Positions 25,101 to 38,800 of a stretch of 64,000 bases of DNA are shown here, piece by piece. Each line of letters opens with the position of its first letter. Positions within the stretch are counted from its first letter, which is position 1. A program made the position numbers and the translations under genes. The notes under the pieces are model-generated. The model did no database searches, was not told the origin of the DNA, and saw only the letters and a list, made by a program, of their open reading frames with translations. This DNA comes from Capitulum mitella (Eukaryota > Arthropoda > Thecostraca > Pollicipedomorpha > Pollicipedidae), in NCBI GenBank assembly GCA_030062745.1, contig CP099848.1, forward strand, positions 20,881,081-20,945,080, read 5' to 3'.

Positions 25101-28100
25101 ACTTGTCTGCATCGTAGAGGGAGAAGTACAGTTCGACGTCTTCACCCGTGACGTAGCCAAACTCGCGCAACGACACATGAAGGTTGTGGTTGTTGACGGC
25201 TGGTTGGTTGGACTTCTTTTTTCTCAAGGTTCCGCGGATCTGTTAATGGTTGGGCCAAATTGCGGTCCATGCTATGCGGATATGCAAAGGATTACAAATA
25301 ATACTGATTGTGGACAAATTCTTTACTCAAATTATGACTTCGTTCAAAGAAATCATAAAACGGATTTAAAGCATTAAACGTACAGAAAAGCACCCGCAAT
25401 GATAGCTATGAAATGGCTCCTATGCAAGACCTCACAGTCATCTTGTTCAGTCACAGAATTCCCGCAGCAGTGAGATCAGTAAACTCCACATCTTTCCAGA
25501 CATCAACCACGTACAAAATTTTCAAGAAGCAAGCACGCATCCGACGCGCTGCGTAACAAAGTTAAGAGTGGCTACATAAAACATCAACGTGCGTGGAACA
25601 AATATACTTACCGACATTCCCTGAGACGTCTCCAGGCTCTCAGAGTGCTGAAACAGGAAAAAATGAAATGACGAAGAAGAATATAATGCCGCTATCATTC
25701 GTGTATCTCACAAGAGCTTCTGACGCCTTTAGTTTTTAGCGACGTTTACCTATCTGAATAAAAAGGAACAGCTGAAAAAAGGACACTTTGCGATCGACTA
25801 AAACGGAAAAATGTCGGCGCAAATTTCTATCCACAGTTTATCATCAATGGGGTGCCTCCTTCGTGCCCATAATGCATTTTCACCACATTCAGGAAGTTAT
25901 GCCCGCTAAATTATACAACAGGGGGCACATTCTCAAGTGTAGCATTACCAATCCCTTTTTTCTAATCCGCCAAACCAGTTACCCCCTGGCTCCCCCCCAC
26001 ACCTCCCACCGCTGGGCTCTTCCGGTGACGTACCCTCCAAGTACAGCTGCCGCTGATCAGAGCCGGAGGGGGTGGGACTGGGGGGGGGGGCGCTGACAGT
26101 CGGATCCTCGATGGTCTTCCCAATCACGCCCGTCCACAGGAGAAAGACAGGATTCCACTCTGGCCAGGGTGGACTGTATGGCTGCCGATCCCAGTGGAGT
26201 GGGGGGTCCAGACCCCCTCCTCCCATATTCAGGGGTTTTAACAGTAGGCCTATGGCAATGACGGGTAAGAAACGGTCTGAAAACCATGTAGACCCCTGAT
26301 AATTCCCGGAAATCTCCAGCCCTGATGGACGGTGTCATCGCCCACTGCTGCGTGGTGCCCGCCCGCTCTTTGCACAGCGTGATCCTGTCAGTTGACTGGA
26401 AATGTATTTTGTTTTCTACCTGCGTGACGAAACGGCAGGAAAAGTCGTCAGATGCGGTTTACTGCGACACATGGATAATGCGAGAGGACATGGTGATACG
26501 CATTCGGGGGAAAATATGTTTTTGAAAGCAAAATAACTGTGCTGAAACGTCTGCTTTGCACGAGCACTTCACATATGAGTCTTTAATTCTAGTTCGTTAT
26601 AAAGAAAAAAAGGTAGCTTCAACGGGTAACAACCCATCGGTATTTATCATACTTGACCAATGAAGCATTCTTACTGTAAACAGACCAAAATAAAATAAAT
26701 TTCCAATACTGTGAAGAGAACATCCAAGTTTAAATTTCCGGATCAATCGCAAGGTTTTCACATGCTCGGCGTGCTAGATCAAACTGAAAACTGAAACAGA
26801 CAAGGACTGCGAAGTAATCGTTTCAAAAAATACCGCAGGGAAAGATATTTATCCACGTCGTCATACCAGGTGACCTGGTTCTCGTTCTCCTTGAAACTAA
26901 GGACGAAAGGATTCCTTTCCACGCGATAGCCCAAATACCAACGCCCGCCACGGAACTGACTGTCACGTGTCACTTCGGCACCGATATTTCCTCTGGTATG
27001 CCGGACGGACAAGATCTCTGGCAGCTCTCAAGGTCATGGCTAATTGGACGTTCTTATTGTCTTCTGCTTCTCCATTCATCTGGCGGGACGCATCCATATG
27101 CTTTAAATGAGCACAACGCTCAGCGGCTCCAGCTCGTTAGCAATTCGTGTTCCGAGCTGTCCCGCAGACACTGCGACATGTACAGCCAGGCATAACGCAA
27201 CCCGCCGAGAACACCAGACGGCTTCAGGTCTCGGCTTTGTCGATGTGACAGGACCGGCCGCGGTACTCGATCCAGCGTGAGGCTATTATCCAGGCGCAGG
27301 ACAGCGCGTCGACCAGCGACTCCACCGAATTAGAGAGGGGGAGGGGGAGTGAGTGGGTTCGTATCTGACGATCTTATCGTCCGCCAGGTGAAGGTGAGCA
27401 GGGGCTTATTCGGGCGTCGCTTACATAGCGGGGACGTGAGATTCAGTCGCCATCAGCCTAGGAGGCTTGCGTAAGGCAGGCTTTAGCTACTGCTGTGAGA
27501 GGAAACAGCGCCTTCCCTCTTGCGAGCGCGATCACGCGCGCTGGCAAGGGGAGATAGGGCTTCGTCGTGGGAAAACGCCGAAGAACATGACAAAGTACGT
27601 AACAAAACTAAACCGAGGGGAGCAAGAGGTCTTCAAAACTGAAAAGTCGTCAGTGAGCATAGGAGCCGCCTCAACTCGTGGTATAAATATTTTTTCAAAA
27701 GGGCGGTTAGGACTATACTAATCGTACGTGCTTTAAAACGTGCAATGTCTTTTAAACACTGCAATCCGTTTTTGAGCCAGAACGTTTACGTCATTTATAG
27801 TCGACGGTCTAAGCGGCATACAGTTGCTACGAAAAAATAAATCAACTGAGCAGCTTATCCCATCCTTCATCTCCCTCCCCGTCTATTCACAGCCGCCAGG
27901 CAAGGTTCCAGTTGTTCAGAACCTCAGTGGCGTACTCACCACTCTGTGAAGAGCCACTACTGAGATGGTCTCAGGGTCCACCATACAGCTGTCCATCCGG
28001 GGCACCAGGTCCAGACCAAGTCTCCTGCGGAACAGAGGCGGGCAGCGTCAGGCCAGTGGACGGCACGTCCAGACCAAGCCTCCCGTGGAACAGAGACCGG

Positions 28101-31100
28101 CGGCGTGGTGTCACTGGACGGTACGTCCAGCCCGGGAACGTCCCGGGAACTCGGCCCACTGGGACAGAGACGAGAGACGCGGCGTCCCGGGTATGGACCG
28201 AGCTATAAAGCGCAGACGGACAGGGGCAAAACGAACATACTGAACAACAAGAACGAAACCGATATACAGAAAGTGATTGTCAACAGGTCCTGAAATATAT
28301 TTGCATCATCAGAGGAGTACAACGACCATCCATCACATCACCACTTGTTTCTGACGTCATATATCATACGGCTTGTGGGCATTTTTCAGCAGTTCTCACT
28401 GCCAGGGCGCTGACAGCGAGAACGCATAAGGTGCAAGAAATGACGCATTTCCCACAAGGAAGACGAACGAGATACCTTGAGCCACTTGGAGCGTGCGAAA
28501 GTTGACAGTGCAGCATCGGGGCACGATTTACTGTCGCCTTATCCGTCACTCCAACGCACAGCTGCTGCATTAGACGTGACAGAAAACCACCAACATGGAT
28601 CTCGGGCGATTAAAATAACGACGCTGCGACTAATAACTCGGATCTGGCACTCAGTCTACTGCCGAGCACTTCGCCACGGGTGAAAACCTGAGGGGGGGGG
28701 GCGTTTGTTGATAGGGAGAATCATTCCGTGCAACTGAATTCCACACCGGTCGGAAGCGGAACCGGAACCCCTATCTGGCAGAGTCCATGTCTGCTAGTAG
28801 GCATAAATCAAGCCTCACTTTCTGTTCGCCGCGAACTAACAAACTCTGAGCTATATTGAGGTTGCTCGTTCAATGACTTACCGTGAGCTCAAGCAGTTCC
28901 TTACAAGGCTCTTACAACGAAGTGTTCCACAGTTAAGCTTGAAGCTATGCAGCGGAAAAATGATCGGCTTTATGTCATCAAAAAGCAAGAGAACGTTTTC
29001 AGCCACCTGCATCCGCGGTGAAGAGCTAACACGTAGCCATTGCACGATTCATAACGGGACTTTTTCTTCAACATGAGACTATTTCAGGTACCGGTTCATC
29101 GAACGGTTCGCGAATTGTTCACTTCAAAAGTGCAAGCAGGCAACAAAATAACTAGTTACAATAAGCTGGGTTACAAAAATGTGCCACTGCGTCTACTTCG
29201 TAAGCAGTAGGCCTTCAAAGCTAATCTCATTGTTGCGCTTAAGTACACCAAGGTGCGCTTGGATTTAATACAAGGACGTGAACTTTCCATATGCCAACGA
29301 ATGAGATCCATGGTCGGATGAGCTTAACCTGGTAATGGTAAAGCAATCTGGCTCAGTTAACGAAAACAATTAGTCTGCGCTGAGACAGTTATCCACTGCA
29401 GAGAACAGACGGCAACACGCAACCTGTTAAAGTGCGCAGTATGAAGTCTCGCTCCGCGTAATATGACTTCATGCTTTTGTGCAATGTTCACCAATTGCAA
29501 TGTTCACGTGCGAGCCTTGACAGTCCTGATCTGCAGCCAACGTTCCGCTTGGCTGTGCCGCGGCGCCCATCGCGTACCCTCGCGCCGTAGAGCATTCTTT
29601 TTATTCGGGTGAATACCGTCCAGCGTAGCCTGTTTGCTCGTATACTCCACTCTGTGGAATACCTACCTGAACTTTTTTAGGAATGCCAACTTTTTTTACG
29701 TCCACCGCGCGCTTTCACAAATCAAACGTGCACAGCTTCTCGAACTCGGTAGGGCGATATCTGTAAGCTTAGCACTGTGTCATGTCTTAATGTCTACTTA
29801 ATGCCACTGCGATTGAATGAATTTTGACTCCTGTTTTTAACATTCGAATGTACCAGAACTTTGGCGAGTGTGCGTGTTGTTTAAAATACTACAAAACAAT
29901 ACAATACAATACAATGCTGGTGTTATGAAGGTTTGCTTTCATCGTGGCTCCATACGGAAAACCACGTTACAACAACAGAAACAATGCATATGCGACCGAA
30001 ACCCTCGGCGCCCCTCCATCATGACCACTTCGGCTGTGACAAATGATGCGATACCCCGCGGGTGACAGCCAGTGGGGGAGGGAAGAGGATTCCGTCTCCT
30101 CAGCTGGTTTGCCGGCGGAAGCGAAGGACAAAAACGGACAGCTGGCTCCGGCGACTGCGGCTCGTCAAACGGGGCCAGCCAGACGCTGCAGCACACGCCG
30201 CTCACTTCCCGCCGGGCCCGCCGTTTTTGCCGCACTTCCGGGCGCGTCCGTTTTTCGCGCCGGCTGCAAAATCGGGTCGAGCCCCTCCCCGTAAATATCA
30301 GAGTCAGAACACTGCGCTGTTTTCGAACGGGACTATTCTTATTTGCGAAAATTATGCTGCCGACCTGATACGGTCCAAATTTGACATGATGAAAAAGTTA
30401 CGGATATGTACTAGACCTGACAACACGCGGACTCAACGACCGGCCAACGTGAACGTAGGTTTCGTGAATACATTTCAACGTGAATACAGTACAACTTGAA
30501 TGCATTTCCTTTTACCTAAATAACGTGAATCTAGGCATGGGCCACGACTGCATGTAAAGCTCTACAGAGTTGCCTGCGACCTTTGTTTTCTAATCTCGTT
30601 GCTTGCTGAAGACAATGAAGATATCACAGTTGTTGAGTGTTATTGTCATGGAGGCTGACTTACAAAGCGGAATAAAACTGGCTTCGTTAATGGACTAACA
30701 CTCATTAACTGTCTCACGAATACAAACAATGGCGAAGTCCAGTTGTTGTTTATTAGTCTATAAAGCTTTATGTCTTTACGGCCTTGGTACCATCCCGTTT
30801 TGGATGAGACTCCACTCAAAGGAAGGTGGCGATAAAATAAAATTACACGGACCTCAGTCAAAATCGCAAGCCAGAAGTACGTAAGGCATGCAGGAATGCA
30901 GCTGACCGAACAACGATCAACAAACGTGCATGCAAGGACATTACAGACCATCCATCATGCTGTATTCCATGAGTCATTCTGTGAATAAATAGTTCATTCG
31001 CACTAGTATCATGGCACAAGAGACAAAGTTTCTGCAAAATCAGAGTGATCAGATCGCTTGCGCAATACTCTAGGATTTCAGCTTCATGTGGCTTCATTTA

Positions 31101-34100
31101 TGGCCCGCTTTTGCAGTAAAAAGTCCGTATTTTCTGACTTTGGAGACCTTAATCAACTGTTCCGGTTGTAACGCCCTGTTTTCGTTTCTGAGGGCGAACG
31201 ACCCCTGCTGGAGCCGGCAGATCCTCTTCACCCCGGTCCTCTTGGGCCAGAGCCGCCCTCCAGCCGTCCTGCCCGCCTGTCACCGGCCCGTGCCGCCATT
31301 ACGGCCTCCGTTCCCAGCGGAGCACGCCGACAGGAACCGAACGTCATTACAGAATTCCCGCCGCGCCGACGGCACGACCGGCGTCCTCCTGAGACCCCGT
31401 GTAGCCGGCGGCGGCGGCGGCGGCGGCGCCCGCTGCCCGCTGCCCGCTCCACCGTCCGGTCCGGCCCGGCCCGGCGCGACGGCTAACGACCGCGTGTGCT
31501 GTTCCGGCGCGGTGTCCGGCGAACCGACGGCCGCGCCGCTGACTTAGCGCCCGTCTCCGGTGGCCTCACGACGGCGGACACTACGGAGCCGGGTCCCGCT
31601 CCCGCCGCGGGAGCGAGGCCGTGGAAACATCAGGGCCAGGACTCGTCCCCCCGGAGCAGTGGGTCTCTCTGTCTCGTGAAATACCCCCTCCTCCATCCCG
31701 CCCGTCCCACCGGAGCAGTGGGTCTCTCTGTCTCGTGAAATACTCCCTCCTCCATCCCGTCCCACCGAACTGGAACGGAGGAGGTAAAAAAAGCAGTGCC
31801 CCCCCTCCCCTCTTCTGCACACATAGCACTCACTCCCGCGCAATCAGGGCGCCGCGCCAGAACAAGGTCTCCTCAGTGCGCCGAGTCCTCGCCACGCGCT
31901 TCCTCTCGGCACATCTTCCTGCCAGCTGTCCGCGGTCTGGCGGGGGCGGGAGGAAACGCAGCGACCGAGCCGCGCTCCGGCGTGGCCGTTACAGAGCCGG
32001 ATAGAGCGGGCAGCTGGCCGCGTCTCGGGCACGGTCGCCGGCGTCACGAGGCAGACCGGGAACGCAGGGCGCGTTCAGTGTTTGTGGGTCGTTTCGTCGT
32101 ATTGGAGCACTGCGAGACAGTGCCGTGTCTGGGGTCTTCCGGAAATGTTAAGCATGGAGCACATGCGACATGATAACGGTTTGAGTGCGTGGCTTATGGG
32201 CTTTGTCGTGTTCCTGAAAGCGGTATCCATGGATGGGCTAAAGGGTAAAATTAATTTACCCACCGGTACACAAAAAAACCCAATGTAACTGACGAAAAAA
32301 ACTGAATGTGCTGCATGCTAACTTATTATCTTTCTCGTGATCTACATCTCACCCATGGACTCTTGCGGGCTAGGTGTCGCGAGTCTCACAGGCGACTGAC
32401 GGGTTCATATTGCAAACCCACGGTTGGGCTATCCGATCTGGAATATCACAGGTGAGCTCTAAATGAACAAAGTGTTCATAACACCTATCATTGGAAGCTT
32501 TTGGAATGCGACAAAATTAATTCCATGCCGGGGAACCGCATTAACCTCATAAGAAATATTTATACTTGTAAATGCCATTATTTTCATATCTATCACAAAG
32601 CAACGTTCTATTTTCATTGGAACAAGAGCATAACTGTATCAATGCGGAACTACAGATAGATAAATTCAACCATCTTCGGAGAGGACGAATGTTAGAATGG
32701 GTCACGTGGTCGCGATTTGCAAGACCCTGAAATGTACCGAAAATGTGAATCTCTGACAGTGAAGAACAACTGTATACGTGTTCGGTTCTGACTTGCCATG
32801 ACACTTATCTCTCAAACCGAACACAAATTATTTTGTCTGAACCTGGCCATTTCCTTTTTTCGGGTGGGGGGGTAGCGCATTCCCGGCCCGCGAATCTGCG
32901 TGTAGACTTTTTCATAAAGGGGCCTCATGAAGGAGCATGCGTAAGTAAAGCCGTGGGTGTCCGTGGTGTTTGTAATTCAGCCATTCGGCGTCCTTTGCGC
33001 ACCGATGTGAGCCTGGCGCCGCGGCACTAAAACCCGTCTCATAAATTCAAGGCTCCTCCATCTGAGTGTATTTAAATTGCTCAATAGCCACAAACTCGGA
33101 CCGGAGCGGAAGCTCTTTGGAAGACGAATGTGCTGAAGTACGGCCGTAAACGTGGACCCGATATTCTCAGGCCGCTGCTGAATCTCATTTCCAGTCCCTT
33201 ATACAACAATACTCAGGTGGGAGCCCAATCTATGTGCTACGCCGCAGCTGGCCCAGCGGGCATGCAGCCAGGACAGCTTGGCTCAGGGGGGCCAAGCTGA
33301 GGGGACAGGGGACAGCTGGCTCAGGGGACAGCTCAGGCCCGATGCTCCCCCGTTGGCTACGTCCCTGTGGCCCAGTGCATTTCCATTCTCACATTTCCAA
33401 GAAATGGACTGAATGAAACGGTTGCACGCGATACACTCAGCTGCGTTGGTGCTGGACGCCTCCATCTCCAAACCACCGGGACAGAATGCGAAACCAGCAT
33501 GCGCCGTTCCAAAAACCGCCGATGACCTTGTCAACCAGCCACAGACAACTAAACACGCCGTCTCAGCCGCCCCCTGCGTCCTCTTGACACCGCACGAGGA
33601 CAGCTTCGCCTCCGGGCACGGGGCGGGTTAGCGCCACTGTCTGCGCTGCAGTCTCCGAGGCGTCCACGCCGGCCGGTGGTCAGTGACCCGGTCGGACGCA
33701 GGGGAGGGACGTCATGCCGTCAGTTTCGACAAACAGAGGCCGCCAGTGTGCTGCGTGTTGACTCAGAGGCCGACCTCGGAGACCAGGGAGACCGGGTGAC
33801 AGCGGGGGAGGGGAGAGGCCTTCAACTGCCCTCGAAACGCCGAGCCGGCAAAAAACTGCAGCTGCGCGCAATGGTATGCTTGCATGCATGTCCAGATGCG
33901 CTCACGCTCATTTGCGAGTTTCGATCTGGACTCGACCGCGCACGTGAGCACAAATTACAAGACTGGCATGGCAAGGTATGGCATGCTAGGGTGCCTTGTA
34001 ACCCGCCCTATCACCTGTACCAGTCGACACCAAACAAAGCCAAAGTGGGCGTTTGGCCTAGCCCGTGGTATTCGGACATGTTTTCCATGTCAAGGGATGA

Positions 34101-35787
34101 TAAATATTTTGTATACAGACCTGCTCAGTATTCCCAGGGACGCCCGAGACGCGGGCGGAGGCCGCCTTAGCCCGCAGCAACTCCGGAGGTTATTGCGGAT
34201 CTCGTTACCACGAATTCATTACAAGCATGGAATGTTTCTAGCCCCAGGTCACCGCATGGCTGTCTAATGAGAAGAACATGAACGAGGTAGAGACGGGGAG
34301 TGAGATACTACAATGACGAGGAGCTTAGTGTCAAGGGGCTGCGACCGTGCACATGACCTTGCTTTGAAACGATGACCACGGGATTGCAAGAAAAATATTA
34401 ATATCTCTTTCTCCCTCCTGTCTCTCTTACCCTCTCCCCCTCTCTCCCTCTTTCTTCTCTCTCTCTGTCCGTGCTTAATATTCCCCAGTGCGCATTACGT
34501 ACCCAGGTGGTCATGTAATCCAACTGTACACCAGACACCAGCCAGTAATACGGCGGACGGTGCGGGAAAATGCGGCAGGTGCCATAACCCGTGTGAAACA
34601 CGACACTCACGGCAATTTCTAAACAAATTGGAGCGTCAAACACGGTTGTTTGCCGCTTTAATCATGCTCCCTGTGAAAAGAACTGCTGCTTCTGCCAACA
34701 TACGACCCATCGGAAGCGGGCTAACTCGAGTGCCGCGCGTCCGTCTTCTGCCACCGAAAGGCCACCTAGGCGATCCACCATCCTATTAAACCGGCCAAGT
34801 CCCGCCATACCATAGCGCACAGGTGCGCTCCAGTTTCGTTAGGCAGCCATCAGGAGCACATGACCTCTGTCCTGTCGGAGCAACTGCTCGACAGGCGGCG
34901 TGTCAACAGGTCTGCAGACGCAGAAGACCGAGCCGCCGAGTTATCGGGAAATACTGACACTCCGAATGCTAATATTAACGAGATACGAACTGGAGTTCGG
35001 TGAAATTCCGCACCACGCGTGGGCGAGGCATACTGCATCGATCTTCTGGGTAACACGGGTAGCTGTTGTTATTCTTGGTCCAGACGAAGGTTCATTGAAC
35101 CAATCCGCAGATGCATCACTGCACCTGTAGCGCAGCAATCACTTGGTGAGACACAGAGGTTGTCGTAAAATCAGACCAGTAAGGCACTACCGTTCTCGCG
35201 ACGGTGCCATTAAAGAAACGGTAGCGGTGACCCTCGGCGTGAAGAGACGTACAAGGGTCAAAAATCCCAGTCGACGACTGCGCGAAAACGCAGAATTGCT
35301 GCATCGCATTCGCCGCCGCTTTGTTATAACCAGCATGAGAAACACTGGTCAGCACCGCCAAATTCCATAAATCAAAAAGAAAAAACAAACAGCAAATTCC
35401 AAGATCAAAAAAAGGTAATGTCACCTAGTAGTTGACCATCTATAGACGTTCACGACAATTTTCGTTATCTGTTACTGCAGTCGCCTACTTCTGCTGCAAT
35501 CCGAAGCGATTTCCTCCCGGTAAAAGCAGCCTGTGAGGTCCGACAAAGCGAACATGACACTCCTTTTCCCGGAAGGCCGGCCAGTGGGCGGCGTCCCTGC
35601 TCCGGGCTACCGAGGCCATGATGTCTCCCGCCGGCAGCAGCGCCGTATCGCGCCATCCGCCGCGCCGCAATGGCCGCGCCCCGATCAGCGCGGCGATAAC
35701 GGCGCGCTCGCATGCCGCGCGGGGGCGGCTCCCGCGGTGACGGCCGGCGCGCACGAGCGATCCACAATTCCACGGATCGACGCGCTG

Positions 35788-35823
<36 letters not shown>

Positions 35824-38800
35824 GGCGGGCGGCCAGTCTTCCGGCCGAGTCCGCCCCCGGGCGTGTCCGCTTCGCCCGATCACCTGTTTCGGGCGAGCGA
35901 TCCACTCGCCGGCCGTTCATAGAGTCATTGCACCGGAACGAGGCATCCACCGCCCGTCTGCCGACCTCACACGCAAATGAAGGCAGCGCCGCCGCCGCCG
36001 CCGCCGCCGGCAGTCCAGGTGTGTTCACACCGCGGCGTGACAGGGCGGTTCGCGCGAGGAGGCCTCCTGGCTCTGACGTGTTCAGGTGGTGACAGCACTC
36101 GGCAGGTGGAAGATGTGCTGTCTGGGTACTTGCGAGGATCCTCCATATGGTCATTATGCCCGTTGGAATAGGAAGCCAGAAACCGACGTAAGATAAATTC
36201 TATGATGACATCAGCTCATCTCTGTACCGACATGCCGGTGTGGTTGAGGAATAGCAGGCCTGATTTAGCAGCTTTTTGGGTGAAACTTGCCCCGCCTGTG
36301 ATCAACCCGTCAGCACAAACTGATCCTGAAGTGAGCATCGATGCGTGAATCTTACCTCTGCAGGCAGCGGCGGAATGAAATCATCTGTCACGACCGTCTG
36401 CACAGGGCAACATCATGCAATTACAGCGCCAGTTTCTCGGCACTGAAAAGGCCAACCCACTGCCAGTGGCGGACCAACAGTCGGTGACATACTGACAAGG
36501 GAGGCCGTGCTCTTCAGAGGCTGGGGTCCCGGGATTTCCTCTGATCCCTGGACCTGGCGGTTTCGATGCACCTCTGATCCCTCGACCAGGGAGTGCCGGG
36601 AGTTATTTTGATACCCGGATCTGATAGAGCCGGGAGTTGCTCTGAAGCCTGGAGCCGGGAGTGCCCGGAGCTGCTCTGATCCCTGGTCTGGGGAGGTTGA
36701 GAGTTCGACTGATCCCTGGAGCCGTGAGTGGCGAGAGTTCCACTGATCCCTAGAGCCGGGAGTGGCGAGAGTTCCACCGATCCCTAGAGCCGGGAGGCCC
36801 GGGAGTGGCTGTGATCGCTGGACCGGGACGGCGCGGAGACACGGCGCGGCCGGCAGCCGGCTCACGCAGGACCTCAACCCCTGTTGTGCAACGCTGGCGG
36901 CGGCCACTGACACCGCGCGCTGCTGTCGGCGCCAGCCCGGCAGGCGCCAGATGGTCCGATACCGAGGACGGGGTCCCGGGCCGCGGGTCCGGGCCAGACG
37001 GGGTCTCGGGCCGAGGGTCCAGGCCAGACGGGGTCCCGGGCCGAGGGTCCAGACCAGACGGGGTCCCGGGCCGAGGGTCCAGACCAGACGGGGTCCCGGG
37101 CCACGGGTTCGGACCACACCGCAGGTCCCGGGCCACTGGTCCGGGCCAGACGGGGTCCCGGGCCGAGGGTCCGGGCCACACGGGGTCCCGGGCCGAGGGC
37201 CCAGGCCAGACGGGGTTCCGGGCCGAGGGTCCAGGCCAGACGGGGTCCCGGGTCGAGGGTCCAGGCCAGACGGGGTCCCGGGCCGAGGGTCCGGGCCACA
37301 CGGGGTCCCGGGCCGAGGGTCCGGGGTCCCAGACGGGGTCCCGTGTCGTGGGCTCAGGCCAAAACGCCCGACCGGGCTACGTAAGCAGTGTGTTCAGCCG
37401 CTGCCCCTGAGCAGCTTGGGAATCTAACCTCCGTCATAGTCCCAGTTCTTCCTTAAGTTATTTTACCTTCTACAGCTCCCTCCTTTCCTTTCCGTAGGAC
37501 CACTCCTCCCACTCAGCTGAATGAGTGGCAGGTTTATTTTACTGCCTTTCCATGCATGTATTTTGCACCTATTGTGTTCCAGTGAAACTATTCCCCATTG
37601 CCTTACCTTACGCCTAGGCCAACGACTGCACGATTTACGTGACAGGTAATGTTCCACCTTGCTCGACTGTTCATTATTATATTTGGTTGGTGTAACAAAT
37701 GTCACTGACAACATGTTCGGTGCCACTTTTTCTGAGAACTGACTCCAGGCTTTATAAAGTGGAAATCATTTAGAACTTATTCCGTAGTCACCTGCCCATA
37801 TCATGCAATGCCAGCCAGTGCAGGTCAATGAGCAAAGTGCTCACTGGTCTGCGCCTGTTCGTGATGTCGCGCAGAACACCGTCCCCCTAACCTACGCAAG
37901 TATACAGTTGTCGGATGTACGGTATATTAAAGATTAATTTCTAAGACTACAGGCTACAACTTGGCTATCTCAGTCCAAAACAAACATTAAGGTGGACCAT
38001 TCTCTTCAACAAGCCGTACGGGCAACCTGTCCTCCCTCCCTTCACTGCACCATCCCGGACGTTTCCCTAAACCTTACTCGTTATTGCTTGGTGCGCTTCC
38101 GCGCGCCGCTTTTCAAGATACATTCCTCAGCTGGGGTTGGCTCCGTATCAAAAAAGACCACATCCTGGATGAATCAACCGCAACAAGCTGCCTTCCGGGT
38201 CCAATTAGTTGAAGCTCTGCACGACAGAACGAAGGTCGTCCACACCCTCCGGCCTACGATGCAGTCTACAAGGCTCTTCCTGGTGGACAAGCGTTCAGAT
38301 TGTTCTTACATTGATTGCTCATCGATGTGATCCTCGACAAATAACCCCCTCCAGCACGCATCAGCATACGTCCTGCCACAACCATTCAACGGTTTGATCA
38401 GCTTACTGACAAACAGTGACCGTAGATAAGTGCTAATGATTTGCAATCTGTAACAAATTTATCTCCGCCAATGCATCACGTACCAGTAGTAGTAGCGACG
38501 TCATCTTGCAGGCGATGATCGCGATTTACATTCAAGTGGCCTTAAGCAAGTTCAACTCCCCAAAAATTGTCAAAAGCGTTCCGGTAATCAGAGTCAGAGA
38601 AATCAGATGGTGCAATGCAGGTAATCAGGGACTAAAGCCGGGTTTAATGTCCGAGACGAGGCCCATGCATTTCAATAAGAAACACAAATGCGGTTTCACG
38701 TCGAACTTTGTCTGATATAGACTCAGAAAGTCTTTGTCTTACCCACGGCATCTCACGCCGAGAAGAGGGAACACGAACGTCGAAAATGACGATGTTGTAC

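Noticed and set aside
26779-27012. 77-codon minus-strand frame with [19 protein letters not shown]
   Set aside because: Composition looks protein-like, but I cannot match it and Dock phases leave no room for it; possibly transposon debris.
35560-36092. Ala/Gly/Pro-rich frames through the triplet runs
   Set aside because: Open in several frames because of (CGG)n composition; no splice context or homology.
36356-36397. Candidate 42-base microexon with good splice sites on the minus strand
   Set aside because: It lies between Dock exons C (phase 2) and D (phase 1). Joined in that phase it reads into TGA, and exons C and D already match without it.
36413-37427. Gly/Pro/Arg-rich frames of about 200 codons on both strands
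   Set aside because: They follow the 30- and 34-base minisatellites and have no independent coding sign.
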